Shown piece after piece: positions 10,404-20,275 of a DNA stretch of 64,000 nucleotides (position 1 is its first letter; every line of letters begins with the position of its first letter). Made by a program: the position numbers and the translations under genes. The DNA comes from Euclidia mi (lineage: Eukaryota; Arthropoda; Insecta; Lepidoptera; Erebidae), in NCBI GenBank assembly GCA_944739405.2, contig OX123182.2, positions 98,572,051 to 98,636,050 of the forward strand. Reading direction: 5' to 3'. The notes under the pieces are model-generated. The model saw only the letters and a list, made by a program, of their open reading frames with translations. It was not told the DNA's origin and made no database searches.

Positions 10404-11284
10404 GAAAATCAGACGCGTAGACTAAGTCATAGCGTATGAGCTTTCACTAAAGATACAATAGCATATGTAGTAGAGTACGCCAGTTAAAACTGCATCTTAT
10501 TTTCCACCATTTTACTGCCGGCAAATATCATACAACTTCCAATAAGTATCCATTGCTTCATACCACTTATCCTAACTTATAGTTGATTGATAATAATAAC
10601 CCTACTTTACCCTTGCTAAGGCCGCACCGTACGATACACTAACTAACTATACTCCGCCCATCCCTATACTATGACAACATTGACACTTATAGGAATCTAA
10701 TTGCAATTGTTGCCTCAACCTCGTTTACCATCTAAAGTTTATGAAAATTAATGGAAAAGCTTATTCTAATCCGTCTATGTACTACTTCTCCTACCAGACC
10801 TAACCTTCTTATTAGAACTAGCGCACATAACCAAGATCACCAGTTGCCCGTAACCTATGTTTTCCAATAAGCCAAATGGCGAATTAGCAATAAATTCTCA
10901 AAATAGTAGTACAATCTATAAGACATCCTATCCATGCTTAGAATGGAAGTGTACATACCAGATGTCTTCTTGATAAACGGGCAGCGTGGTATGATCAGGG
11001 TACCTGATTCGCCATTGTCACTCGTCGAAATCGGGTTCAGTAGCGGGTGTACATAGCGTCAGGTAGCAGTGGCTGGAATAGTTCGCACACACTCGTATAA
11101 GAGACTAGTTTTATCAAAAGTGACAGACAAGTAGTTGCAATAGTTTTATATAATGAGCTAAATAGTCGTAAACAATAGTATAGTGCAGCAATCGTTTTCC
11201 CCAGTTGATAGCTCGACAGTTCCTACAACTAAACAATTCTTAACTCGGTCTCACACTAGGAATTATTCCCATTTAGCTAGAAAT

Positions 11285-11363
11285 TGTACGCGCGGGGATC
11301 GAACCCACAATGTTCGGCGAGATGGCCGCCAATCAGTTCTTCATTCGGATCATCAAGCGTATC
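11285..11363 (-). other. tRNA-like module with near-cloverleaf fold
   Basis: On the minus strand: acceptor halves 11357-11363 and 11285-11291 pair over 5 of 7 bp. An anticodon-type arm at 11315-11331 has a 5-bp stem (one G-U) and a 7-nt loop with CAT at the anticodon place. The variable region is 6 nt. The T-arm at 11292-11308 has a 5-bp stem and the loop TTCGATC. The D region is 25 nt, longer than usual, with only a weak stem, and loop position 33 is C where U is normal. So it is tRNA-derived but not a standard tRNA gene. Confidence 0.5.
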
Positions 11364-12119
11364 GACATGATATCTGCTTCATTATTAAGGCTCTGATTAC
11401 AGTTAACGTAAATAACAATTACGATTATTACTCGTGCAGTTGGACGCAGCTGCCAAATATATTATGCCATAAAATAAAGGTTCTATATAACGAACGACAC
11501 ACATAAGGCCCTATGTAACTTAAACCTTCGTTTAATATTGTATGTATATCTGAGAGTTCGGATCAGAGGGAGTCCACTTGCTTGAAGTTAGTCAATGTGC
11601 GCGTTTATAGTTAGTACAGATAATGAAAACTTAGCTCTGTGTAAGATGATCCAATGCGAGATATGTCCTTCGACGCATACTGCAGCTGCCTTTCACGTTA
11701 CCGGAACGCCGCTACTTTGTAGTCACAGCCGACGGACGCAACAACATGTTCGGTAGTTGAAGTAAAAGGTGACGTAGGGTCCTGGAATTTTAAATGAAAT
11801 GCCACGAGTATCAAACTTCCAAGATTAGTCATATAATATACGACTTCTATTTGAGTACTAAACCCGGATACAAACTAACAAATGATTAGAGATGTGATGC
11901 GGATCACCAATTAATATTTTTCAGTACGGATGCGTAATAAGTATTTTTGCATGAGTCTAGCAACAAAATATTATTTTTATTTGAACTTCAGAATCAAGTT
12001 AGCTGTTTACGGATATCACACGATAGGGCTTAACTATGTCTATGAGTCTAGTATGTATCAAGACGTTCTTAGCATACTGCTTACACACCTCTCGAATCTC
12101 ATGAGGAATAGGAACTCAA

Positions 12120-12200
12120 TGTCAAGCTCTAAGCAAACCTGGGGCTCGAACCCTGGTACATTGAGCGCTCTTAAAAGTTATGTGTACAATATACCAGGCA
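12120..12200 (-). other. tRNA T-arm-like motif in LARD interior
   Basis: Minus strand 'cagggttcgagccccag' gives a T-arm with 4 of 5 stem pairs and a B-box core GGTTCGAGCC. Upstream acceptor and anticodon arms are not convincing. Same orientation as the other modules. Confidence 0.4.
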
Positions 12201-12360
12201 TAACATATGCATACATCATTGCCACTGGCTATCACATTGTAACGCAGATGAGTAAGTATTGTAAATACTCAGCTAAACTAAAATTTGAGATAGCCTAAAC
12301 TGTAACAGTTAGGTAAAATACTGATGCTTAGAATTAACACGTGTAGAATATCTATTTCAT

Positions 12361-12700
12361 ATGACGCACGGCGGGAATCGAACCCATACCAAAGACGGCA
12401 GAAATGACTTACAAAAGCCATTCAGTTTTTCAAAAGAATGCAGCACATGTGCAGTCATATCTTAACAAAGTAGCCGATCTTGGCCCTTGGACTAAGCACG
12501 TCAATAATACAAAAGAACTATGGCTTCTTTCACGATGGGAATCGAACCTATCCTAAAAAACGGCGTAAATGACTTTCTAAAGCCATTCAGTTCCTTAAAA
12601 CAATGCGCCACATGCGCAATCATATCTTAACAAAGTAGCCCATCCTGTCCTTTTCACGTGCGCGTTGGCGCGTTCGGACAAAGCACATCAATAATACAAA
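12361..12700 (-). repeat. Two tandem copies of a ~165-bp tRNA-like unit
   Basis: Copy 1 (about 12361-12524) and copy 2 (about 12530-12700) share the order: B-box-like 'gggaatcgaacc', 'aatgactt', 'aaagccattcagtt', 'catatcttaacaaagtagcc', 'caataatacaaaagaac'. Read on the minus strand each has a T-arm (GGTTCGATTCCC or AGGTTCGATTCCC). The copies are diverged by perhaps a tenth of positions, so this duplication is older than the LTR pair. Confidence 0.7.
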
Positions 12701-12970
12701 AGAACAATAGTTCCTTTCTAGCCTTCTTTCTTTTAAGTAATAAACATCTAAAATGTGTTTCCCTTTTTTGTTTTATCCCTTATTTTTTCACACGCTGGCA
12801 TTTGGAAACAAAACGTGCCAGATGTCGGCTTATTGCATTGCCTTTCTAGTTTGGGAAACAATTTTAAAACAAAACATTTTAAAATAATGGTCACTAAACC
12901 CAGCTCCAGACAATAATAACAACAATTAACAAAATAGTTTCGTGTTCAACAATAGTGTGCATTCTTTTTA

Positions 12971-13096
12971 TGTTTGGGAATCGAACCCAAAATATTTAAA
13001 ATCACATTGTGCGACTTCTATAAAGCCGACGCCGATCATTAGGTACATGAGTATAATATCCGCCGACTTTCACCAATGCTCAGGAATCGAACCTAG
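12971..13096 (-). other. Two further tRNA T-arm-like motifs
   Basis: The minus strand has 'ttgggttcgattcccaa' (12974-12990, a perfect 5-bp T-stem) and 'ctaggttcgattcctga' (13080-13096). They are spaced about 107 bp apart, like two worn modules of one array. Confidence 0.5.
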
Positions 13097-13377
13097 AGCT
13101 TTTATAAAGTATACCAAAATGCTGCAGTGGGCTAATATTACCCTAATCTACTTGCTAACACGTTAGGAAACTAAATTTACTGATATATGACCTAAGAATA
13201 ATCCTTTTCTCAATTACAGCTCGTGTACACTTCATCATTAAAACCCCTATGCATTCTGTAAGAATCTCAACTCAACCAATGTAATAAACTAATAGATGCT
13301 TGTCCAAAGAACGCGTATGCATAAGATAGATATTATTACTAGATTTCGTAATTTAATACGTTTGTTGACACCATTTT

Positions 13378-13912
13378 GAAATATCGTAGCAACAGGAATT
13401 GAACCCGCTATTTCAGTAAGTTTTTAGAAACCATTTTAATATATCGTAACAACAGGAATCGAACCCGCTATCTCAGTAAGTTTGTTGAAAACATTTTAAA
13501 ACATCGTAGCAACAGGAATCGAACCCGCTATCTCAGTAAGTTTGTTGAAAACATTTTAAAACATCGTAGCAACAGGAATTGAACCCGCTATCTCAGTAAG
13601 TTTGTTGAAAACATTTTAAAACATCGTAGCAACAGGAATTGAACTCGCTATCTCAGTAAGCTTGTAGAAACCATGTTAATATATCGTAACAACAGGAATC
13701 GAACCCGCTATTTCAGTAAGTTTGTGGAAAACATTTTTAAAACATCGTAGCAACAGGAATCGAACCCGCTATCTCAGTAAGTTTGTTGAAAACATTTTTA
13801 TAATATCGTAGCAACAGGAGTCGAACCCGCTATTTCAGTAAGTTTGTTGAAAACATTTCAAAATATCATAGCAACAGGAGTCGAACCTGCTATTTCAGTA
13901 CGTTAGTGTAAT
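13378..13912 (-). repeat. 60-bp tandem array, nine units, each with a B-box/T-arm motif
   Basis: Units start every 60 bp (13381, 13441, 13501, 13561, 13621, 13681, then 61-bp steps). Each contains, on the minus strand, GCGGGTTCGATTCCTGTTGC or a one-base variant. This fits the RNA polymerase III B box (GGTTCGANTCC) and a T-arm. The other half of the unit is A/T-rich ('gtttgttgaaaacattttaa'). No spacers or non-repeat inserts occur. Confidence 0.9.
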
Positions 13913-13984
13913 AAATTCCTGTCCCGCAACTCCAACAAAATATTATTCATTATTTATCCTTAAATAATTCCCTCTTATTATATA

Positions 13985-14396
13985 CAGTTATCGAACACGC
14001 TATTAATAATACGGCGTCTAGTTTGTTGACGTTGCACAACAATATAGTTATAGTCACAGACATTGCTCAGGAGTCTAACCTGATTTAACTACATCTAGAT
14101 GTTCCACGGAATATTCTGGTGTGCATTATACATTAATCTCAAGACATGTTAATGTTCTACACCAGATTTTCTATAAAAATAATCTTTATAATATAAAATC
14201 CTTCTCTTTCCTTATCTAAAATTAGTTCTAACCATCGCTAGTCCGCATCGCGTATCGGACTCAAACAGCGAACCTGATACGCAAGTGCTTGTAACCCATA
14301 ATATGCTTATTATCGAGAGTCGAACTCGAGATATTAAAATGTAAAGCATTTTCTGTAGCCAATAATATAACCACTGTCGAGACTCGAACTCGACAT
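13985..14396 (-). other. Degenerate tRNA-like motifs at the 5' end of the array
   Basis: T-arm-like words continue beyond the 60-bp array: 'ttatcgaacacgc' (13989), 'aggagtctaacctg' (14069), 'gagagtcgaactcgaga' (14313) and 'cgagactcgaactcgaca' (14378), all read as T-arms on the minus strand. The last two have self-complementary stems (CGAGTTCGA type). Confidence 0.45.
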
Positions 14397-14692
14397 ACAG
14401 TATAAATGACACGCATGAGCAGCATTTATGTAAAGCATTTCAACATATGTAGTCAGTTATATGTTTACTTTCAAGATACAGCGATATTATAAGATGAACC
14501 ACAGTGCCATAAGAATAAATAACACATGTGCAAAAGTGTGGCACTTAGGCGCAATATCGCCCCCCTCGGACTATTACATATTGTGATAATTGCCGTGACT
14601 TAAATTATTTCGTCTTGCTAAAATGAACAGGATCGTCTATCGATTATCGAATAACAAGTTGTGCTTAATTAGATCGATATTTTCCTACGTTG

Positions 14693-14764
14693 TGTTTGTA
14701 TTTTTCTACGTTGTGTTTGTATTTTTCTACGTTGTGTTTGTATTTTTCTACGTTGTGTTTGTGT
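14693..14764 (-). repeat. 21-bp tandem repeat, about 3.5 units
   Basis: The unit 'ctacgttgtgtttgtatttt' plus one t recurs at 14706, 14727 and 14748, with a partial unit at 14695. It lies just after the primer-binding site in element orientation, that is, in the leader of the LARD-like element. Confidence 0.9.
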
Positions 14765-14821
14765 AGTAACTCTTTAGTTCTTCCTCGTTGTTCTGAAGTG
14801 AATCAGAACATTTTATGACGA

Positions 14822-14843
14822 GGATCCTGGTCACGGCACCAAA
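14822..14843 (-). other. Primer-binding site of the LARD-like element
   Basis: Directly after the LTR end (...TTACA) the minus strand reads TTTGGTGCCGTGACCAGGAT. TGGTGCC is complementary to a tRNA 3' end GGCACCA, as expected for a tRNA primer. I cannot name the tRNA with certainty. Confidence 0.65.
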
Positions 14844-16494
14844 TGTAACGGAATCCTATAGACCCCAGGCTGATTAAAATTTTAGTTTTCTTACTAACTG
14901 AGTCTAAAATATCAATTTCAGCCTGGCCCCGCCAAGTAATTTGTGGCCAGGGTTCCCGCGCCCCTACGCCCGCGCAGGAACTATGGAATTCGTCCCTTCC
15001 TCTATATTCCTCTACTGACAGCATTTACCAAACGTAAACGCTTATAATTGAATGAAAGTGGTCATCAAAATACTAAAGACAGCGATACATTAGTATTGGT
15101 TTGTCATCACAAAATCACTCTCCATATATTCATGCTCCACATATTGGTACTTGAGTACAAGGCAGCGTATCTCAGAGACGGCAGCTCCAGGGAGACGGAG
15201 AACATGATCCAGGTATATTAGTCATATAGTATTATCGGCGCCGAGTATTTCAGCGATATCCAGTGTATAGTATTGAACGTACAGTAACAGTCTCAGAACT
15301 GATGTCACAAAACGCCTCCTTGCCGCAAGTCACAACATTGAAGCCCATACAAACATAGTCAATTAAAACGTATTAAGCCATCGCGCATAGTTTGCGGGGA
15401 AGCTCTCGTAACAATCGCCACTAGGTTAGCCGCATTAGGTCTTACTGCTACCGCGTGACCGACAGGTGGCTCTTCTTTCGCTCTTTAAAACCTTGTCAGC
15501 TGCTATGTACTGGCCTGTACGCAGGTTTAGACAGCGATTGTGAAAGTCCTGCATTCTACCACCTGATCGCAAATACGGAGACTCCCATCATACATCGCTC
15601 GTCTTTACATCCATCATCAACAAGGTACGAACCACTACTAATGGTACACGCGGTTATTGATAATATAACTATGTACAATATCTCATAGAGAACTTTATAT
15701 TTTAGTCAGCCTGGTATATATATATATGGTGTGATATAGACATAGATACACAACAGAGTTATTAATGTTATACAGTTCATGCAATAAATTACAGTAAAGT
15801 GAATAACAGACACTCACCGGACTATTAGCTGCGTCACTGCCAAACTTACCCCTTGCCCTGTGCTGATCACCTTCTTTTGAAGCCGCTCGCCTTGTTCTTC
15901 GATATCACTAAGCACTAATTATCGACCAACACCGAACCTCTTTCGCGCTAGGCCAGGTCCGATCTCTCTCGCGCCATAAGACCGACTGTCTGAAACACCA
16001 CGCTAGAGCGTTCCCGTGAACTGCCCTCTTCCGCGTCCTAAGACTGACTGTCCCGAGATCCGCCTAGTTCCGCGTCCCAACATTGACTGTCCCATCCAAC
16101 ACCCCCACTACCACGTCACGCTGTCCTGGGACCCGACTCGCCCCGCCTCTCAAGCCCGACTGTCCAGTCAAACACCACCAACGCAACGCCTCTCAAATCC
16201 TTACTACCTGACAAGGGTCCATTTCTTATCGTTGATCCCTTTTTTATGATCCTCAACTACTCCGCATGTGAACACTACAGTGCCAATATTTTCTCACATT
16301 TCATGGCTATTTCTTTACTTATATGCCTGTCACATAACTCTTATAAATTTGTCAAACTCTTGGGATTTATGAGTTTACTAATTGCATAACGTTGGCGCCA
16401 GCGTAGCGATAAGACAAACACATGTGGAAACAAGTATGCGACCTAAGGACTATATATTATTATTTAATTTGGTGTAGCGAGCAACACCATTACA
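14844..16494 (-). repeat. LARD-like element, 5' LTR (1651 bp)
   Basis: Near-identical partner of 8742-10392. Differences seen include G/A at 15420, C/T near 15875, T/G near 15961, G/A near 15994, A/G near 16010 and a T-run length change near 16245. Confidence 0.88.
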
Positions 16495-16498
16495 GCAG

Positions 16499-17360
16499 AT
16501 TAAAGAAAAATTCCATAAATATAAATTTTTTGTTACATCATCTTAATATATAAAATCCTTGTGTTACTGACTGACTGACAGACACGCTACAGCCGAAACT
16601 ATTGGGCGCAGGAAGCTGAAATTTGGCAGGTATGTTCCTTGGGGACCGTAGGGGTGCACTAAGAAGGGATTTTCCGAAATTCCCACGGGATCGGCCAAAA
16701 CAGGTAAATTTAAAAAAAATGCAGGCGTAGCTGCTGGCGTCCTCTAGTATATAATAAAAACATTTTTAAAATTTTAAAGTTACTACCACTTTCCTCATGA
16801 GGGCGTGGAGTTATCAAATTGAAATTCATATCAAATACTCAGGTCTATAACACCGTTAAGCTGTAATAAAATCAAACTTCCATGTCAACGCAATCAACAG
16901 AAACAGCAATTTAAACATATTTTTAAACTCGCAACTACTCGCAAGGGAATCAAAACCTACAGGGTACTTTCCGTGAACTCAGAATCTTGAAATTTGGCAC
17001 GAAGCAAGCTCTTATAGCACAGATAAAGGAAAAATTGCGAAAACCATAAAGTTTTAGTTACATCATAGAATTAATATTTTTAATCATTTTAAAGGTGCTA
17101 CCCCTTTCTCCATGAACCCTTAGGGGTATAAAATTTAAATTCATATCAAATGCTCAAGTCAAAACTAAAGGGTATTTCCAGTCGATCTAGAATCTTGAAA
17201 TTTGTCATAAAGCAACGTTTTATAGCACATAGGCAAAATTTTGAAAACCCTAAATTTTTTGTTACATCTAATATTTTTTGAAATAATTATATACATATAT
17301 ATACCTACATGTTTGTACGGAACCCTCGGTGCGCGGGTCCGACTCGCACTTGACCGCTTT
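16499..17360 (-). repeat. Interspersed repeat 'block A', part 3
   Basis: It resumes block A after the LARD-like insertion with two to three more internal units ('catatcaaatactcaggtct', 'aaacctacagggtacttt'). It ends with 'gtttgtacggaaccctcggt' and 'ccgactcgcacttgacc', the terminal module also seen (reversed) at 56190. Confidence 0.65.
16541..16747 (+). mobile_element. Short non-autonomous Helitron-like insertion (207 bp)
   Basis: Starts TCTTAATATA and ends CCTCTAG, inserted between A (16540) and T (16748). These are the Helitron hallmarks (5' TC, 3' CTAG, A|T target, no duplication). A GC-rich stretch 'ggcgtagctgctggcg' just before the end could form the usual 3' hairpin, though weakly. The uninterrupted site is seen in the block A unit at 17053-17060 ('ttacatcata'). 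Confidence 0.7.
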
Positions 17361-17779
17361 AGTTTTAACTAGGCTGGACACACTGCCGTATTTCGATATA
17401 ATATAGTATGAGCGCTTGCAGTGTCTGACACTGAAATAATAATACCTACAGATTGGTTTAAGTTTATCTGGAAACCGACAACACTGTCCATGCTGTCAGC
17501 GATAATTTAGTATTAGATATTATTGGAACATGTCGTGTTGATCAGTAAAAAAAACAAAAAGGCATACTATTTGTACAGTGACGACAGAAAGGTCGGAGAG
17601 AGTTAATCTCTTTGTACTACAGCAAAGAACATAACGGACGGACGGTTCTATTTAGTGATTCGGCATCTTGTGCCACCTGAATAAACCTAGGGAACCGACT
17701 GAGTGTGTTGGTGTTTAGTCTGGCTGCTTTCGACAAAAATGAGAGACAGGGAATAATAACAATATATTGTTTGTCATAA
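17361..17779. other. No recognised gene; possible flank of an older repeat
   Basis: 'ctggaaaccgacaacactgt' near 17470 resembles 2693-2712, on the other side of the nested cluster. 'aataaa' occurs at 17680. Nothing else is recognised. Confidence 0.35.
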
Positions 17780-18329
17780 TAGTAGGGGAGCCCTAGACGG
17801 GATTTCGGGGTTTACTCGAGTGCGTCAGACATTGATAACATCCATGTCCTACGTAATTTAAATAAAGTAGGAATGTTAATCTGATCATTTGCATAGTAGA
17901 GGTAAGATTACAAAATGTAAAAAAAAAGAAAATAAATCGAGCGTGTCAGATTTGCCAAGGGGATGTTAAGTGAACCTAAATAAAACTCTCATTGAATAAT
18001 CTGACGATTTAGGTGTCAAGCAAACTCGTGGCCATTATTATAAAGTTGCAAATTTGAATGAGTGAATTAACCGTATTAAAATACTCAAGCGGATATACAT
18101 GCTTTATCATAACGTCCTAGAAGTGCTTAAACTCATAATCTGACGATTATCTGGAGGGATTAACAACAGCTCTTTTTAAAAATTTTGAAAGTCTATAGCT
18201 GCTCCCCCCACCGATGAAAAATTATACATTATTTACATTTTTATCTTTTTGTCATCTAAGCCTTGCAACCCAATAGGTCTCTATGACGCTCGAGTAAATT
18301 CTAATTAAGCATCGTGGGCTTCCCTACTA
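17780..18329. mobile_element. MITE, 550 bp, with TAA target duplication
   Basis: The ends are inverted: TAGTAGGGGAGCCC at 17780 and GGGCTTCCCTACTA ending at 18329 (one mismatch). They are flanked by TAA on both sides (17777-17779 and 18330-18332). Inside, the word 'aatctgacgatt' or a near variant occurs three times. There is no coding capacity. A 3-bp TAA duplication suggests a PIF/Harbinger-type source, but a Tc1/mariner TA target is not excluded. Confidence 0.75.
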
Positions 18330-18332
18330 TAA

Positions 18333-19914
18333 AGCTTTTACGCCAGTCCCCTACTATAGTTATGATGACGGGAAGTGTCACTCCACAATATCTAGGTTGT
18401 TATAGCAATAATGCTTTCCATCAGACTGTTTCGTCTGCCTACAATAGCATTAAATGATAGTACTAGCTTTAATATAAGCACGCTTGCTTAGCAGAATAGG
18501 AAGCAGTAATTTGCGTTATGTGGTTGCACAAATCTATTAGGATATTCCTAGTTACTAAATTACTCGTGGTAATATGTGTAATAGTTCAATAATATCAATG
18601 CATTCAAAGCCATTAGAGTCAATATTACTTTATTGATTTTCTAGGTGAGTGTAACTTTGAATCTTATGTTTATTAGACAATTGCTGATCACAGATTAGCC
18701 ATTTGAAAGGAACGATTAATAACAGCCACAGACGGCACTGAAGATGATGGATCGCGCTGTAAAAAGTTTTACAGGGTATTACTGTGTATACAAGTTCTCG
18801 GCAATACCCTTCGGTCCGCGGACAACCAGTCACGATCACAGCCTGGTTAAAGGGTCTATTTCTCAAGCTGGACGAACACCACACCTCGTTTACTCGTATA
18901 AAACAAACATCAAACACTTCTTATGTATAAATAAATTGATTTTTCATGTCACCAGAGAAACCTTTGTCTAACAAACCCGATCCTGACGTAGACGCATATT
19001 AAATTAAAATACATACAGCCGAGGCGATTTTTTTAGCTAAGATATTAATGTAGATTGAAATATCACGCAAAATGGTCATTTGTAATTATTCTAAAACTTC
19101 GCAATTCAGGATTTGGTCTCAAGGTACTTTAAAATATTATTGCTAATTACTTGTACTTGTAATTTCTTGACGAAACATCCATTCCAATATTAGTTCGCAA
19201 AAAAGCTACTTAAGGTGTTGGTAGCTCGGCAATCGCTGTAATGCATCCTAGCTTTCGACTCGTCTTGGACACACCGTTGCTTCAAGGAGAATTTATTTTT
19301 TATACTGTACAGGTGTACTACAGAAGGTCTTTTTTGTCAAGCCTTCGACGTAGTGATGTGGCATGACGCATCGGATTAAGTTCTGAAATGTTAGGAGGAT
19401 AAGGTACTTTTTCACTACTGTTCTTTCTACTACCAAAACGTAATGATAATAATCAGACTTTGAATGAAGTTGAAGTGTTAGTTTGATGTAACAAAATAAC
19501 AGTATTTTAAGCTATTTAGCTAAGTAGTACCTATTATCTCCTTACAAATTAATTAATTCAGAGCTTAATTTAGCATCGCCAGTCTCATAATAGCTCATTT
19601 CTTCTTTATATATAATTGGTTCCTATCTGTACCACGTTTTAATAAAAATCCTGAAATTATAAAACAGCATCTTAATTATAATGGTATGTAGGTACTTCAT
19701 TCTTCTCAGGTTACTCCAACATAAAAACTAAGACTTAAAACTTTGATTGATTTTATCAAGCAGTTGCATTTCTGCCAGAACCTTTCCAAAGTGCGAACAC
19801 GAAGTGATATAAGATTTCACATTTTTAAATACTTCGCGACGCGACCGGTAGAGATTTAAAGTAAAGCTGATGGGAACCTTCGTCGGTATTATTACATTTC
19901 GTCTAAGTGACTCA
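18333..19914. other. No recognised feature
   Basis: AT-rich. Overlapping open frames on both strands at 18630-18971 carry no recognisable motif. Confidence 0.4.
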
Positions 19915-19937
19915 CTGCGATGGTTCAACTGTTTTTT

Positions 19938-20270
19938 AACTTACATTCTTGTTTTGGGCTCCGCCGCCAATACAACCAGCGGCCGCAGAGGATAGGGAGG
20001 ACGGCACCTGACAACACCGGATCTCCTCTTTCGCAACACCGACACGCCTCTCCTCCCGCGACCGCGCCCGACTGTGAGGGACAGACAATACTGTGCCCCG
20101 CAACCGCACCTTTGGACGCACCCTGTGCAGGCCCTCTCCAAGCCCACGCGGAGTGTCCACTCCCAGGATGTCTTAAGCTTCACCGCGGGTGTCCTAGCCA
20201 CGATTACTAAGCCCCGCCACCACGACAAGGTGGAGATCCCACGGAGGGGGGACCTTCTTGCCACCATGGC
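19938..20270. other. GC-rich island of unknown origin
   Basis: About 330 bp with sharply higher GC than its surroundings, open in several frames on both strands (for example 19941-20267 minus). It carries 'aagccccgccaccacgac' and 'cggaggggggacc' near its right edge. It looks like the end of a GC-rich retroelement or a processed transcript, but I cannot name it. Confidence 0.35.
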
Positions 20271-20275
20271 TTAAA

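Larger units (their letters stand above)
8742..16494 (-). mobile_element. LARD-like non-coding LTR retrotransposon (7753 bp) with tRNA-like interior
   Basis: Two direct repeats of exactly 1651 bp (8742-10392 and 14844-16494) begin TGTAAC and end TTACA. The target GCAG is duplicated (8738-8741 and 16495-16498), and the flanks rejoin into block A ('cttatagc-cagat', compare 17013). A polypurine tract lies inside the left LTR and a primer-binding site inside the right one, so the element reads on the minus strand. The 4451-bp interior has no gag, protease, reverse transcriptase or integrase in any frame. It holds many tRNA T-arm-like motifs, a 60-bp tandem array and a 21-bp tandem array. Long LTRs with a long non-coding interior match the definition of a LARD (large retrotransposon derivative), mobilised by another element's proteins. 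About six substitutions and two 1-nt indels separate the LTRs by eye, so it is young. Its family is unknown; the long LTRs alone do not decide between BEL and Ty3/gypsy. Confidence 0.85.

Noticed and set aside
13378..13912. CRISPR-like regular array
   Set aside because: The 60-bp units abut without unique spacers, the context is an insect LTR element, and there are no cas genes.
11285..14396. Functional tRNA gene cluster
   Set aside because: Only T-arms and one poor cloverleaf can be folded. D-arms and conserved U33 are missing, and the units are too short or too diverged.
20074..20274. GC-rich frames at 19920-20274 as a protein gene
   Set aside because: Open on both strands and in several frames with no motif, as expected from high GC and not from coding.
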